From the NCBI GenBank assembly GCA_963740255.1, contig CAVUDO010000002.1, positions 1,798,001 through 1,862,000 on the forward strand: a DNA stretch of 64,000 nucleotides. The letters run 5' to 3'. Positions 19,405-29,362 of the stretch are shown here, in pieces (the stretch's first letter is position 1; each line of letters begins with the position of its first letter). Source of the DNA: CAVUDO01 sp963740255 (GTDB lineage Bacteria > Actinomycetota > Actinomycetes > Mycobacteriales > Cryptosporangiaceae). The notes beneath the pieces were generated by a model. It was not told the DNA's origin and did no database searches. It saw nothing but the letters and a program-made list of their open reading frames with translations. Made by a program: the position numbers and the translations under genes.

Positions 19405-19673
19405 CGTTCACCTCCGAGCGTCCCCTGCCGGCCGGCCCGTGCCGTGCCTGGCAGGACGGACGAGACGCCGGCCCCCGCCCGGCGCGAACGTCGACTCCGT
19501 CCTCTCTTCATAGGCCGTGAACAGGTCAGATGTCTATCGGCCGGCCGCGTTTGTCTGCAGTCCGACAGACCTGACGCATCCCCGGGAGCAGGCCGGGGAA
19601 CCGCCCCGGAAGCGTGGACGAGCGTCCGCATGGCAGGCTCGGGAGTGGCGCGGCGACACGGAGGAGGCGGCGG
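19405..19673. other. Divergent intergenic region
   Basis: A 269-base gap between the phage-like gene (minus) and the RDD gene (plus). A CTATGA hexamer on the minus strand near 19510 could be a -10 for the phage-like gene. I see no repeat, RNA or other structured element. Confidence 0.3.
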
Positions 19674-20582
19674 GTGGCGCAGGAGCGGGTGATCACCGGC
19701 GAGGCGGTCGAGGTCGAGCTGCCGGTTGCCCGGCTGGCGACCCGGACGCTGGCCGTCCTGATCGACGGCGCGGCGCAGTACACGGCCGTGCTCGTCCTCT
19801 ACGCCGGCCTCGGGACCCTGCTGTTCGACACCGACCCGGCGCTGAGCGCCGCTGTGCTCATCGGGACGCTGGTCTTCGTCTTCCTGATCTGGCCGGTGAC
19901 GTTCGAGACCGTCACCCGGGGCCGCAGCCTGGGAAAGCTCGCGATGGGCCTGCGCGTGGTGCGGGACGACGGCGGCCCGATCCGGTTCCGGCACGCGCTC
20001 GTCCGCGGGCTGATCGGGGTGTCGATCGAGTGGCCCGGGCTGCTGTTCGCGCCGTTGAGCTGGCTGGTCGGCGCCGTCACGATGCTGGCCAGCAGCAAGG
20101 GCAAGCGGATCGGCGACCTCGCCGCCGGCACGATGGTGCTGCAGGAACGGCTGCCCGACCGCGGCCGGTACGTCGCCGACATGCCGCCGCAGCTGGCCTC
20201 CTGGGCCGCCGACCTCGACCTGACCCGGGTCGACGACCGGCTCGGGATGGCGATCCGGCAGTACCTCTCCCGGGCCCATCAGATGCGGCCGGTGGCCCGG
20301 TCGGTGCTCGGGAACCGGTTGATGCAGGAGGTCCTGCGGGTCACCACCCCGCCGCCGCCGCCCGGCACGTCGGGCTGGTGGTACCTGCGCGCGGTGCTGG
20401 CCGAACGGCGCCGGCGCGAGGAACGCAAGCTCGCGGCGCAGCGCGCGCTGGTCGCGCTCGGCGCCCCCTCGGCGTTCGTCTACGTGCCGGGCTCCGACCA
20501 GCCTCGGGCCGCCGGGAGCCCGGGCGCCGGGCCGGCGCCGGTCAGCGTGGCGGCCTCCACCGGCTACGCCGCGCCGAACTGA
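19674..20582 (+). CDS. RDD-family membrane protein
   Basis: A 302-residue inner-membrane protein. The RDD domain (residues about 15-145) has the LATRTLAVLIDGAAQY first helix, GRSLGKLAMGLRVV and GKRIGDLAAGTMV, all typical; three helices are visible. A soluble C-terminal region with a charged helix and a Pro/Ala-rich tail follows. GTG 19674 follows GGAGGAGGCGG, which decides the start over earlier in-frame GTGs. RDD proteins are linked to ion transport or antiporter function in a few cases; no specific role is evident. Confidence 0.85.
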   Translation: MAQERVITGEAVEVELPVARLATRTLAVLIDGAAQYTAVLVLYAGLGTLLFDTDPALSAAVLIGTLVFVFLIWPVTFETVTRGRSLGKLAMGLRVVRDDGGPIRFRHALVRGLIGVSIEWPGLLFAPLSWLVGAVTMLASSKGKRIGDLAAGTMVLQERLPDRGRYVADMPPQLASWAADLDLTRVDDRLGMAIRQYLSRAHQMRPVARSVLGNRLMQEVLRVTTPPPPPGTSGWWYLRAVLAERRRREERKLAAQRALVALGAPSAFVYVPGSDQPRAAGSPGAGPAPVSVAASTGYAAPN

Positions 20583-20620
20583 GGCACGGTGGCGGCCCTT
20601 CCGATGGGCGAGTGGATGCG

Positions 20621-21901
20621 CTAGGCCGACGGGCCCCACGACGTGAGGTAGGCGCTCTGGCTCTCGGTGAGGGTGTCGATCGTGACGCCCATCGCGGCCA
20701 GCTTGAGCCGGGCCACCTCGCGGTCGATGTGCGCCGGCACCTCCAGCACGCCGGGGGGGATCTCGCCGGGCGCATGGCTCAGCAGGCCCTCGGCACAGAG
20801 CGCCTGGACCGCGAACGAGATGTCCATGACGGCGGCGGGGTGCCCCTCGGCGGCGGCCAGGTTGGCCACCCGGCCCTCGGCCAGCACCAGCAGCCGTCTG
20901 CCGTTCGGCATCAGGTACTCGTCCACGTGCGGCCGCACGTCCGAGCGGCGAGAGGTGGCGTGGGCGGCGATCCAGGCGACGTCCACTTCGAGGTCGAAGT
21001 GGCCGGCGTTGACCAGCACCACGCCGTCCTTCATCACCGCGAAGTGCTCCTCGCGGATCACCCCGGCGTTGCCGGTGGCCGTCACGAAGACGTCCCCCAC
21101 GCTCGCGGCGCTGGCCATCGGGAGGACGGTGTAGCCCTCCAGCACGGCGTCCAGCGCCCGGGCCGGGTCGACCTCGGTGACGACCACGTGGGCGCCCAGA
21201 CCGCGCATCCGCGCCGCGATGCCCTGGCCGCAGTATCCGAACCCGGCGACGACGACGGTGGCGCCGGCCAGCAGCGTGTTGGTGGCCCGCAGGATCGCGT
21301 CCAGCGTCGACTGGCCGGTGCCGTACCGGTTGTCGAAGAGGTGGTTGGTGGCGGTGTCGGTGACGGCGACGATCGGGATCCGCAGCGCGCCCGCTGCCGC
21401 CATCGCCCGCAGCCGGATCACGCCGGTGGTGGTCTCCTCGGTGCCGCCGCGCAGCCCGGGAATCAGGTCGGCGTAGTCGGCGTGCAGCGCGGTGACCAGG
21501 TCGCACGCGTCGTCCAGGACGATCTCGGGCGGCGCCTGGAGGGCGGCGTCGATGTGCCGCCGGTAGGTGTCGTGGTCGGTGCGGTGCCGGGCGAAGACGC
21601 TGACCCCGTACTCGGCGACCAGCGCGGCGGCGGTGTCGTCCTGGGTGGACAGCGGGTTGGAGGCCGCCAGCCGCACCTCGGCGCCGCCCACCTGCAGGGT
21701 GCGGACGAAGTTCGCGGTCTCGGTGGTGACGTGCAGGCAGGCCGCGATCCGGACGCCTTCGAACGGCCGCTCCGCCGCGAACCGGTCGCGGATGCTGCGC
21801 AGCACCGGCATGCCCCGGTCGGACCACTCGATCCGGGCCCGGCCGCGGTCGGCCAGGCCGAGGTCGGCCACGTCGTGCGCGATTGTGACGGACGCCACCA
21901 C
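20621..21901 (-). CDS. Adenosylhomocysteinase paralogue of the archaeal/Thermotoga type lacking the catalytic lysine
   Basis: A 426-residue SahH-fold protein without the roughly 40-residue insertion of the canonical enzyme, and ending YLTSW as in archaeal and Thermotoga proteins. Conserved: ACLHVTTETA (His), LDDACDLVT, EETTTGV, FDNRYGTGQS, the NAD-binding GFGYCGQG, NAGHFD and EGRVAN. The residue four before the FDN aspartate is Lys in typical enzymes (TKSKFDN) but Asn here (TNHLFDN). That lysine takes part in catalysis, so activity may be lost or altered. The GTG start at 21901 shares one base with the upstream TAG (TAGTG). A canonical sahH lies 1.8 kb upstream. Confidence 0.85.
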   Translation of the reverse strand: MVASVTIAHDVADLGLADRGRARIEWSDRGMPVLRSIRDRFAAERPFEGVRIAACLHVTTETANFVRTLQVGGAEVRLAASNPLSTQDDTAAALVAEYGVSVFARHRTDHDTYRRHIDAALQAPPEIVLDDACDLVTALHADYADLIPGLRGGTEETTTGVIRLRAMAAAGALRIPIVAVTDTATNHLFDNRYGTGQSTLDAILRATNTLLAGATVVVAGFGYCGQGIAARMRGLGAHVVVTEVDPARALDAVLEGYTVLPMASAASVGDVFVTATGNAGVIREEHFAVMKDGVVLVNAGHFDLEVDVAWIAAHATSRRSDVRPHVDEYLMPNGRRLLVLAEGRVANLAAAEGHPAAVMDISFAVQALCAEGLLSHAPGEIPPGVLEVPAHIDREVARLKLAAMGVTIDTLTESQSAYLTSWGPSA

Positions 21902-23580
21902 TACCGGCCCTCGTCCGGTGTGGCGGGACCCGCGGCGGTGGTGGACACCAGCGGAACCGGCGACTTCTGATCGGCAACCACAGGTCTTCCTTCCGCGTGC
22001 GGGGTCTGTTCTGACGGAGGCGAGCCCGTCGACGCACTGCCGGACACACTAGCCGGCCCTACCCGGCCCTCGAACCGCCACGCCAGCACGACCAGAGCCG
22101 CCGCCCCCGCCGCCGCCAGCAGCAGCGGCAGCACCGGGCCGGTCGGCGGCAACCAGTCACCGTCGAACGGACGCAGGCCCGCGCCGACCCCCACCTGGAA
22201 CCGGGCCATCACCAGCGCCAGCGCCCACACGTGCAGCGCGCCGGCGGCGACAGCGATCCCCCGCACCAGCCAGGCCGCGCGACCGACGCCGAGCCACTGC
22301 CCGAACCGTCGTCCCACCACCACCGCCCCGAGCACGAAGCCCACCCCGAACGGCATCACGTAGCGGCTCTGCTGCGACCAGCCCAGGTGGTCGACATAGG
22401 CCAGCTCGAAGCCCACCAGCACCGCGACGGACGCCGCCAGCACGCCCGCCACGACCAGCGCCTGCCGTCGCACCGCCACCAGCAGGGCCGGCACGACCAG
22501 CACGAACGCCAGCGCATACCAGCTGGCGAACAGCGCGTTGGGCACGAACACCTCGCCGTAGCTGAACCGGCCGATCACCTGGATCGCCCACCGGCTCAGC
22601 CGGTCGGTGAAGATCCAGGCGAGGTCCTGCGACAGCGGCCAGTGCTGGGCGTGCGGCTGGGGCGGGTTCACCAGCACGCCCGAGACCACCGTCCACACCA
22701 CGGCGTACACCGAGACCAGCGACAGGCCGCCCAGCAGCCAGCGGGTGTCCCGGCGACGGAGCAGCGCACCCAGCCGGCCACGCCGGGCCAGCGCCAGGCC
22801 GAACAGCGCCGTCAGCCCGAGCAGCATCGGCCCGAGCGTGCGCAGCGACAGCAACAAGGAGGCGGCCACCGCGGCCAGCACCAGCAACCGGCGGGTGGTG
22901 GCGTCGTCGAAGTCGCTGTCGCGGGCCCGGACCAGCGCGAGCAGAGACGTCCAGAGCAGAATGCCGGCGGCCAGCTCCGGGCCGTTCGGGTTGATCGAGC
23001 CGGCCAGGTTGAGCACGTTCGGGGTGGCCACCACCACCACCGCGGCCAGCAGCAGGGTGTCGCGGCGGCGGGCGGCCACCGCCACCGCCGAGGCGAGCAG
23101 CGCCGCGCACATCGCCGCGGAGACCAGCCGGCCGAGCATCGTGCCGGTGTGGTCGGGACTGAGGAGCATCGGCAGGCCGACGGGCAGGTAGTACAGCGGG
23201 TTGTAGCGCCCGGCCGCACTCGGCGTTGGCACCCGCGTCTGGTCGTCCGGCGGCTGGAGCTGGCAGCTCGCCGGCAGGTCGTCCCGGGTGCAGCTCGGGT
23301 CGCCCACGAGCAGGCTGCGCGGGATGTCGAACGCGGCCCCGCCGCCCCGTACCACGGCCGTGGGCGGCGACCAGATCTGCCCGCTGGCCACGGCGTAGGC
23401 GCGCAGGATGTGGTGGTCCTCGTCGTTGGTGCCGTTGTCGGGCAGCGCCAACGCCCAACCGGCGCCGATCAGGAAGAACGCGGCGAACGCGAGGAACCAG
23501 CGGGCGCGCAGCCGGGTGGGCGGACGATGGCCCACGGTCCACCTCACCCTCCCGACGCGGGCGGCTGCCCGTCTCTGCAT
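21901..23580 (-). CDS. DUF2142 polytopic membrane protein
   Basis: A 559-residue integral membrane protein with about eleven helices and a large outside loop after helix one containing LPDNGTNDEDHHILRAYAVASG, the DUF2142 signature, and YNPLYYLPVGLP. The family resembles GT-C glycosyltransferases or O-antigen-related membrane proteins; the substrate is unknown. A 60-residue Ser/Pro-rich cytoplasmic tail ends it. ATG 23580 is chosen; an upstream start at 23610 is possible. Its stop overlaps the SahH paralogue start, and it lies just after canonical sahH. Confidence 0.8.
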   Translation of the reverse strand: MQRRAAARVGRVRWTVGHRPPTRLRARWFLAFAAFFLIGAGWALALPDNGTNDEDHHILRAYAVASGQIWSPPTAVVRGGGAAFDIPRSLLVGDPSCTRDDLPASCQLQPPDDQTRVPTPSAAGRYNPLYYLPVGLPMLLSPDHTGTMLGRLVSAAMCAALLASAVAVAARRRDTLLLAAVVVVATPNVLNLAGSINPNGPELAAGILLWTSLLALVRARDSDFDDATTRRLLVLAAVAASLLLSLRTLGPMLLGLTALFGLALARRGRLGALLRRRDTRWLLGGLSLVSVYAVVWTVVSGVLVNPPQPHAQHWPLSQDLAWIFTDRLSRWAIQVIGRFSYGEVFVPNALFASWYALAFVLVVPALLVAVRRQALVVAGVLAASVAVLVGFELAYVDHLGWSQQSRYVMPFGVGFVLGAVVVGRRFGQWLGVGRAAWLVRGIAVAAGALHVWALALVMARFQVGVGAGLRPFDGDWLPPTGPVLPLLLAAAGAAALVVLAWRFEGRVGPASVSGSASTGSPPSEQTPHAEGRPVVADQKSPVPLVSTTAAGPATPDEGR

Positions 23581-23674
23581 TCCTACCCTCGGCGGCGATC
23601 CGGACGCCACCCGGGCACCGGAACGGGCGACCCGGGGAGATCTTCCCCGAGCCGCCCGTTCGGCGACGCCTGGC

Positions 23675-25158
<1,484 letters not shown>

Positions 25159-25162
<4 letters not shown>

Positions 25163-25602
25163 GGAAGCTCCTCGGGCAGAGACAGGATCGGATAGGCACC
25201 AGTCGGCACGTCGACCGAGGGCGCGGGTGGGGGCGGCGGCAGGTCGGACAGCAGCCGCTGGTGCTTGTGTTGCTCGAAGCGGAGCCAGTCGGCCGCGGGG
25301 ATGTCGGCCGGCCGGGCCGGCTCGCGGGTGAACCACTCGTTCAGCACGGCCCGCAGCTCCACGTCCCGGCGGAGCCGGAGCGCGAAGCCGACATCGGTCA
25401 GTCCGATGTCGTAGCGCTGCAGCAACTCGCGCAGGGTGCGCAGGCGCTGCAGCTCGGCCGGGCCGTAGAGGCGGTACCCGCCCGCCGAGCGCGGAGCGGC
25501 CACCAGGCCGACCTGCTCGATGTAGCGCAGCATCCGCGGGGACCACCCCGTGATCTCCGCAGCTTCCTGGATCGTCAACGTGCTCATGTCGCGACTACTC
25601 AT
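25159..25602 (-). CDS. MerR-family regulator coupled to sahH
   Basis: A 147-residue regulator with an N-terminal winged helix (LTIQEAAEITGWSPRMLRYI, then GGYRLYGPAELQRLRTL) and a C-terminal helical region with EHQ-rich and Pro-rich parts instead of a metal-binding cysteine pattern. It is thus not a classical metal sensor. It overlaps sahH by four bases and probably tunes methyl-cycle expression. ATG 25602 is chosen; a second ATG at 25587 is possible. A pair of AACCTT repeats lies just upstream. Confidence 0.85.
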
Positions 25603-25611
25603 CTCGCCGCC

Positions 25612-25637
25612 AAGGTTAGCAGCGGGCTGTGAAGGTT
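25612..25637 (-). promoter_or_regulatory. Direct AACCTT repeats 20 bp apart upstream of merR-sahH
   Basis: On the minus strand the hexamer AACCTT occurs at 25637-25632 and again at 25617-25612, exactly two helical turns apart and 10 bases before the MerR start. The nearer copy overlaps TAACCT, a possible -10. MerR proteins bind between promoter elements, so autoregulation is plausible but unproven. Confidence 0.35.
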
Positions 25638-25764
25638 GCGTTTCGAGGTGCCGCCGAAGCGGACGGTGCCCGCCCGCGGCGGTGCGCCGGGGCCGCACGC
25701 AGGCTCACGAGCCCCCCTCGCTCCGCTCGGCGGCCGCGTTCGCGAGGCTGCTGTGCTCACTGGT

Positions 25765-26997
25765 TCACTCGCTCCGCTCGCTCACGGGGTCAACCTCCCT
25801 GCCAGGGGTGATCTGGAACACGGTCGCGTCACCGGCCAGCGACACGGTGGACGACCCTGCTCGGACGTAGGCCGCCTGTCCCCCCCGCAACGCGACTGGC
25901 CCCTTGCCGTCGTCCGCGGTGCTCCGACCGTCCAGGCAGAACAGGATTCTGGGGCCGCCGCCCTCCAGTCTCACCCTACCTCCGGCCTCGGTCAGCATCA
26001 CCCGGGTCAGGGCGAAGTCACGCACGGGCGGTCGCCAGACCCGCACACCCGGTGCGACCCGCTCGGGAGCCAGCGGCGCCACCGGGCCAGGCTCGAACCG
26101 CACCACCCGCAGCAACTCGGCCACGTCGACCGCCTTCGGGGTCAGGCCGCCGCGCAGCACGTTGTCCGAGCAGGCCATCGCCTCCACGCCCAGTCCGCCG
26201 AGGTAGCTGTGCAGCAGGCCGGGGGGCAGGAACACCGCCTCGCCAGGGGCCAGCTGGACGCGGTTCATCAGCAGGGCGGTGACCGCTCCGACGTCGCCGG
26301 GGTACCGACTGCCCAACGCGGCCGCCGTGGCGTAGTCGCCGGCGAACGGACCGCCCCCGGTGGTCGCCCAGCGGCAGGAGTCGACCACCTCGGCGGCCAG
26401 CGAACGCCGGTCGGCCTCGGACAGCGTCATCAGCCCGGTGAACGCGCTGCGCAGCCCGGTGCCGTCCGGCGCCTCCCGCAGCGCCGCCAGCGTGGGGGCG
26501 AGCGCCGGGGAGTCCAGGCCGGCCAGCACCGCCGTCGACTCGGGCACCTCGCGGAACCCGCAGAGGGCGTCGAAGTCGGTGACCGCGCAGAGCAGCTCCG
26601 GCTTCCCGAACGGATCGACGTAGCTGCGGGTCGGGGCGTCGGCGGCCAGCCCGGCCGCCTCGGCGGCGGCGTACCCGGCCTGCGCCTGGGCCGTGTCGGG
26701 GTGGGTCTGGAGCGACAGCGGCGTGTCGGCGGCGAGCAGCTTGACCAGGAACGGCAGCCGCGGCCCGTGGGCGGCCAGCACCGCCTGGCCGAGCTCGCGC
26801 TCGGGGTCGGCGGCGACGACGGCGTCGAGCCGGCGCGGCGCTCCGTCCCGGACCAGCGTCGACGGCGACCGCGGATGGGCGCCCATCCACAGCTCGGCCT
26901 CGGGCTCGGGGGTGGGCACCGGACGTCCCTGGACGCCGGCGATGGCCGTGCGCGAGCCCCAGGCGTAGGTGCGGACCGGATTGTCGAGCAGCTCCAT
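25765..26997 (-). CDS. manA: Mannose-6-phosphate isomerase, class I
   Basis: A 410-residue zinc enzyme interconverting fructose-6-P and mannose-6-P, the entry to GDP-mannose. The zinc ligands fall in LQTHPDT (Gln, His), GKPELL (Glu) and LLHSYLGGLG (His); the PEAELWMGAHP N-terminus and SDNVLRGGLTPK segment are typical. ATG 26997. It belongs to the minus-strand mannose block with manB and the SIS isomerase. CGCTCCGCTCG repeats lie at and just after its end (25725-25780) and may stop transcription before merR. Confidence 0.92.
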   Translation of the reverse strand: MELLDNPVRTYAWGSRTAIAGVQGRPVPTPEPEAELWMGAHPRSPSTLVRDGAPRRLDAVVAADPERELGQAVLAAHGPRLPFLVKLLAADTPLSLQTHPDTAQAQAGYAAAEAAGLAADAPTRSYVDPFGKPELLCAVTDFDALCGFREVPESTAVLAGLDSPALAPTLAALREAPDGTGLRSAFTGLMTLSEADRRSLAAEVVDSCRWATTGGGPFAGDYATAAALGSRYPGDVGAVTALLMNRVQLAPGEAVFLPPGLLHSYLGGLGVEAMACSDNVLRGGLTPKAVDVAELLRVVRFEPGPVAPLAPERVAPGVRVWRPPVRDFALTRVMLTEAGGRVRLEGGGPRILFCLDGRSTADDGKGPVALRGGQAAYVRAGSSTVSLAGDATVFQITPGREVDPVSERSE

Positions 26998-27007
26998 CGG
27001 GGACGGG

Positions 27008-28003
27008 TCACCGCCCGCCGCGGACGCCGTCCGACGAGGCGGTCCCCGACGGCTGCGCGGTGGGCCCGTCGGAGGACGACCCGGCCTGCTCGATGTCGGG
27101 TTCGAGGTAGATCAGCCGGGCGATCGGGACGGCGGCCCGGATCCGGGACTCGGCCTCGTCGATGGCCCTGGCCACCTCGCTGGCGGTCTCGTCGTGGCGC
27201 ACGGCGATCTTCGCGGCGACCAGCAGCTCCTCGGGGCCCAGGTGCAGCGTCTTCATGTGGATGATCCGTTCGACGGCGGTGTCCCCACCGTCGCCGAGCA
27301 GGGCCCGCTCGATCGCCCGCACGTCGGCGTCGGTGGCGGCCTCGCCGAGCAGCAGGCTCTTGGTCTCGACCGCGAGGAACACCGCGATCGTCACCAGCAG
27401 CACGCCGATCGCGAGCGTGCCCACGCCGTCCCAGAGACCGTCGTCGGTGAGCAGCGTCAGGCTGACGCCCACCAGGGCCAGCACCAGGCCGACCAGGGCG
27501 CCGAGGTCCTCCAGCAGCACCACCGGCAGCTCGGGCGCCTTGGCCGTGCGGAGGAACTCCTTCCACGACCGGCTGCCCCGCACCCGGTTGGACTCCACGA
27601 TCGCGGTGCGGAACGAGTAGGTCTCCAGGCCGATCGCCACCACCAGCACGGTCACCGGCACCCACTGCCAGGAGGTGATCGGCTCCCGCTCGCTGACCTT
27701 GTGCCAGCCCTCGTACAGCGCGAAGAGGCCACCCACGCTGAACAGCACGATCGAGACGATGAACGCGTAGATGTAGCGCTCGCGGCCGTAGCCGAAGGGG
27801 TGCTGCGGGGTGGCGCCGCGCCGCGACCGCTTGCCGCCGACCAGCAGCAGGCCCTGGTTGCCCGAGTCGGCCACCGAGTGGATCGACTCGGCGAGCATCG
27901 ACGACGACCCGGTGAGCAGCCAGGCGACGAACTTGGTGACCGCGATGCCGACGTTGGCGATCAGGGCCGCGAGAATCGCCCGGGTGCCGCCCTCGGTACT
28001 CAT
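27008..28003 (-). CDS. Cation diffusion facilitator (metal exporter)
   Basis: A 331-residue membrane protein of the CDF family, close to the ZNT9/MMT-like branch. Five to six helices precede a cytoplasmic ferredoxin-like domain (about residues 215-300). Metal-site residues appear as SIHSVADSGNQ in helix 2 (HxxxD) and LLEDLGALVGL in helix 5 (ExxD-type). KRSRRGATPQHPFGYGRERY in the first cytosolic loop is a branch marker. ATG 28003 overlaps the SIS gene stop (ATGA), so it is co-translated with mannose genes. Metal unknown. Confidence 0.9.
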   Translation of the reverse strand: MSTEGGTRAILAALIANVGIAVTKFVAWLLTGSSSMLAESIHSVADSGNQGLLLVGGKRSRRGATPQHPFGYGRERYIYAFIVSIVLFSVGGLFALYEGWHKVSEREPITSWQWVPVTVLVVAIGLETYSFRTAIVESNRVRGSRSWKEFLRTAKAPELPVVLLEDLGALVGLVLALVGVSLTLLTDDGLWDGVGTLAIGVLLVTIAVFLAVETKSLLLGEAATDADVRAIERALLGDGGDTAVERIIHMKTLHLGPEELLVAAKIAVRHDETASEVARAIDEAESRIRAAVPIARLIYLEPDIEQAGSSSDGPTAQPSGTASSDGVRGGR

Positions 28004-29139
28004 GGCGTGATCCGCTCCTTCAACTCGGACACGGCGGGCACGGCCACCGGGTCGATGCCGTGCAGCAGGGCGAGGTAGACCGAGGCGAAGTCGGGCACGG
28101 CCACCAGCGAGGCGAACAGTTCGAGCTGCGAGCCGCCCTGCGCGGTCAGCTCGCTCACCCCGACGTTGCGCTCGCGCGCCAGGTCGGCGACGGCCTCGGC
28201 CCGGGCGGCGTCCACCGGCGACTCGGCGTCGTCGCGCAGCAGCACCAGTTGCAGGCGGGTGGAGGTCCCGCCCTCGACCCGGTCGGCGAAGAAGTCGTCG
28301 TGGCCGGCCGCGAGCTGGCCGAACACGCCGTCGAGCAGGCCCACCCGGCCGCGGCCCGCCTCCACCAGCGCGCCGGACATGGCCGGGTAGCGGGCGTTCG
28401 CGGCGAGCTGGTCGACCATCCGGCTCGCGGCCACGGTGGCCAGCCGGGACGTCCCCCAGATCACCGGGATCGTCTCGGCCAGCTCCACCGCCAGCGACTT
28501 GCCCTCGTTGGTGAACGTGTCGGCGGTGGGCCGGCAGCGGTCGGCGTCGTTGTCCAGCCGGGTCGCGGTCTCGGCGAAGTCGGCCTCGGTGACCTGCACC
28601 ATGCCCAGCGCCCGGGCGGCCAGCAGCACCGGGACGACCAGCGCCCAGAAGCTCACCCGGGCCGGCCGGCGCGCGGGCACCGGCACGAACAGCGCGCGGG
28701 CCCGCTCGGCCATCGACTGGAGCTCGGAGTCCGGCGCGCCGACGGCCACCAGCCGGGCCCCGCGGTGCATGGCGCCGTCCGCGGCGGCCAGCGCCTCGGG
28801 ACTGCGGCCGGACGCCGAGATCGCGATCACCACGTCGGCCGCGCCGACCCAGCCCGGGATGCCGGTGCTGCGGTGCAGGACCACCGGCACCGGGCAGCGC
28901 GGGCCGGCCACCGCGGCGAGCACGTCGCCGGTACGGGCCGCGGTGCCCACGCCGGCCACCACCACCGCCCGCGGACGCACGTCCTCCGACAGCGTGTGCA
29001 GCCCGGCCTCGGCGGCCAGCGCGACGGTCTCCCGCATCTGCGGCCCGGCGCCCGCGGTCGCGCGCAGCATCGCCGCCGGGTCGGTCTCGGCGAGCGCCTC
29101 GGCGTCGTCCAGCCGGCTCTCGTCCACCGTCCGACTCAT
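28000..29139 (-). CDS. SIS-domain bifunctional phosphoglucose/phosphomannose isomerase-like protein
   Basis: A 379-residue protein with two sugar-isomerase (SIS) folds. VVAGVGTAARTGDVLAA and VVIAISASGRSPEAL match the phosphosugar-binding loops of the first domain; the second (from about residue 215) has TIPVIWGTSRLA and the C-terminal HGIDPVAVPAVSELK of the Pgi/Pmi family. In actinomycetes this gene is regularly between manA and manB. ATG 29139 overlaps the Trm112-like stop. The GEE-type active-site Glu is not obvious, so isomerase activity is inferred. Confidence 0.85.
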   Translation of the reverse strand: MSRTVDESRLDDAEALAETDPAAMLRATAGAGPQMRETVALAAEAGLHTLSEDVRPRAVVVAGVGTAARTGDVLAAVAGPRCPVPVVLHRSTGIPGWVGAADVVIAISASGRSPEALAAADGAMHRGARLVAVGAPDSELQSMAERARALFVPVPARRPARVSFWALVVPVLLAARALGMVQVTEADFAETATRLDNDADRCRPTADTFTNEGKSLAVELAETIPVIWGTSRLATVAASRMVDQLAANARYPAMSGALVEAGRGRVGLLDGVFGQLAAGHDDFFADRVEGGTSTRLQLVLLRDDAESPVDAARAEAVADLARERNVGVSELTAQGGSQLELFASLVAVPDFASVYLALLHGIDPVAVPAVSELKERITP

Positions 29140-29318
29140 GCGCCGCCGTCCCGGTGCCGGGCCTCGTCCAGCAGGAGCACCGGGATGCCGTCCCGGATCG
29201 GGAACGCCCGGTCGCAGGCCGTACAGAGCAGCTCCCCGGCCTCGGAGTCCAGACGCAGCGGGGCGTGGTCGTCGCTGGGGCAGGCGAGGATCGCCAGCAG
29301 CATCGGGTCGAGGGACAT
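29136..29318 (-). CDS. Trm112-like zinc-ribbon protein
   Basis: A 60-residue protein with LAILACPSDD near the N-terminus and ELLCTACDRAFPIRDGIPVLL, the Trm112 signature. Only three of the four usual zinc cysteines are present, since the second position of the first pair is Asp. Trm112 proteins partner methyltransferases; in actinomycetes this gene sits in the manB cluster with unknown partner. ATG 29318 follows GGAGGCC. It overlaps the SIS gene by four bases. Confidence 0.88.
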   Translation of the reverse strand: MSLDPMLLAILACPSDDHAPLRLDSEAGELLCTACDRAFPIRDGIPVLLLDEARHRDGGA

Positions 29319-29362
29319 CGGGGTGGCCTCCGGGTGGCGGGGGTGGCGTCGGCGGTGCGGGC

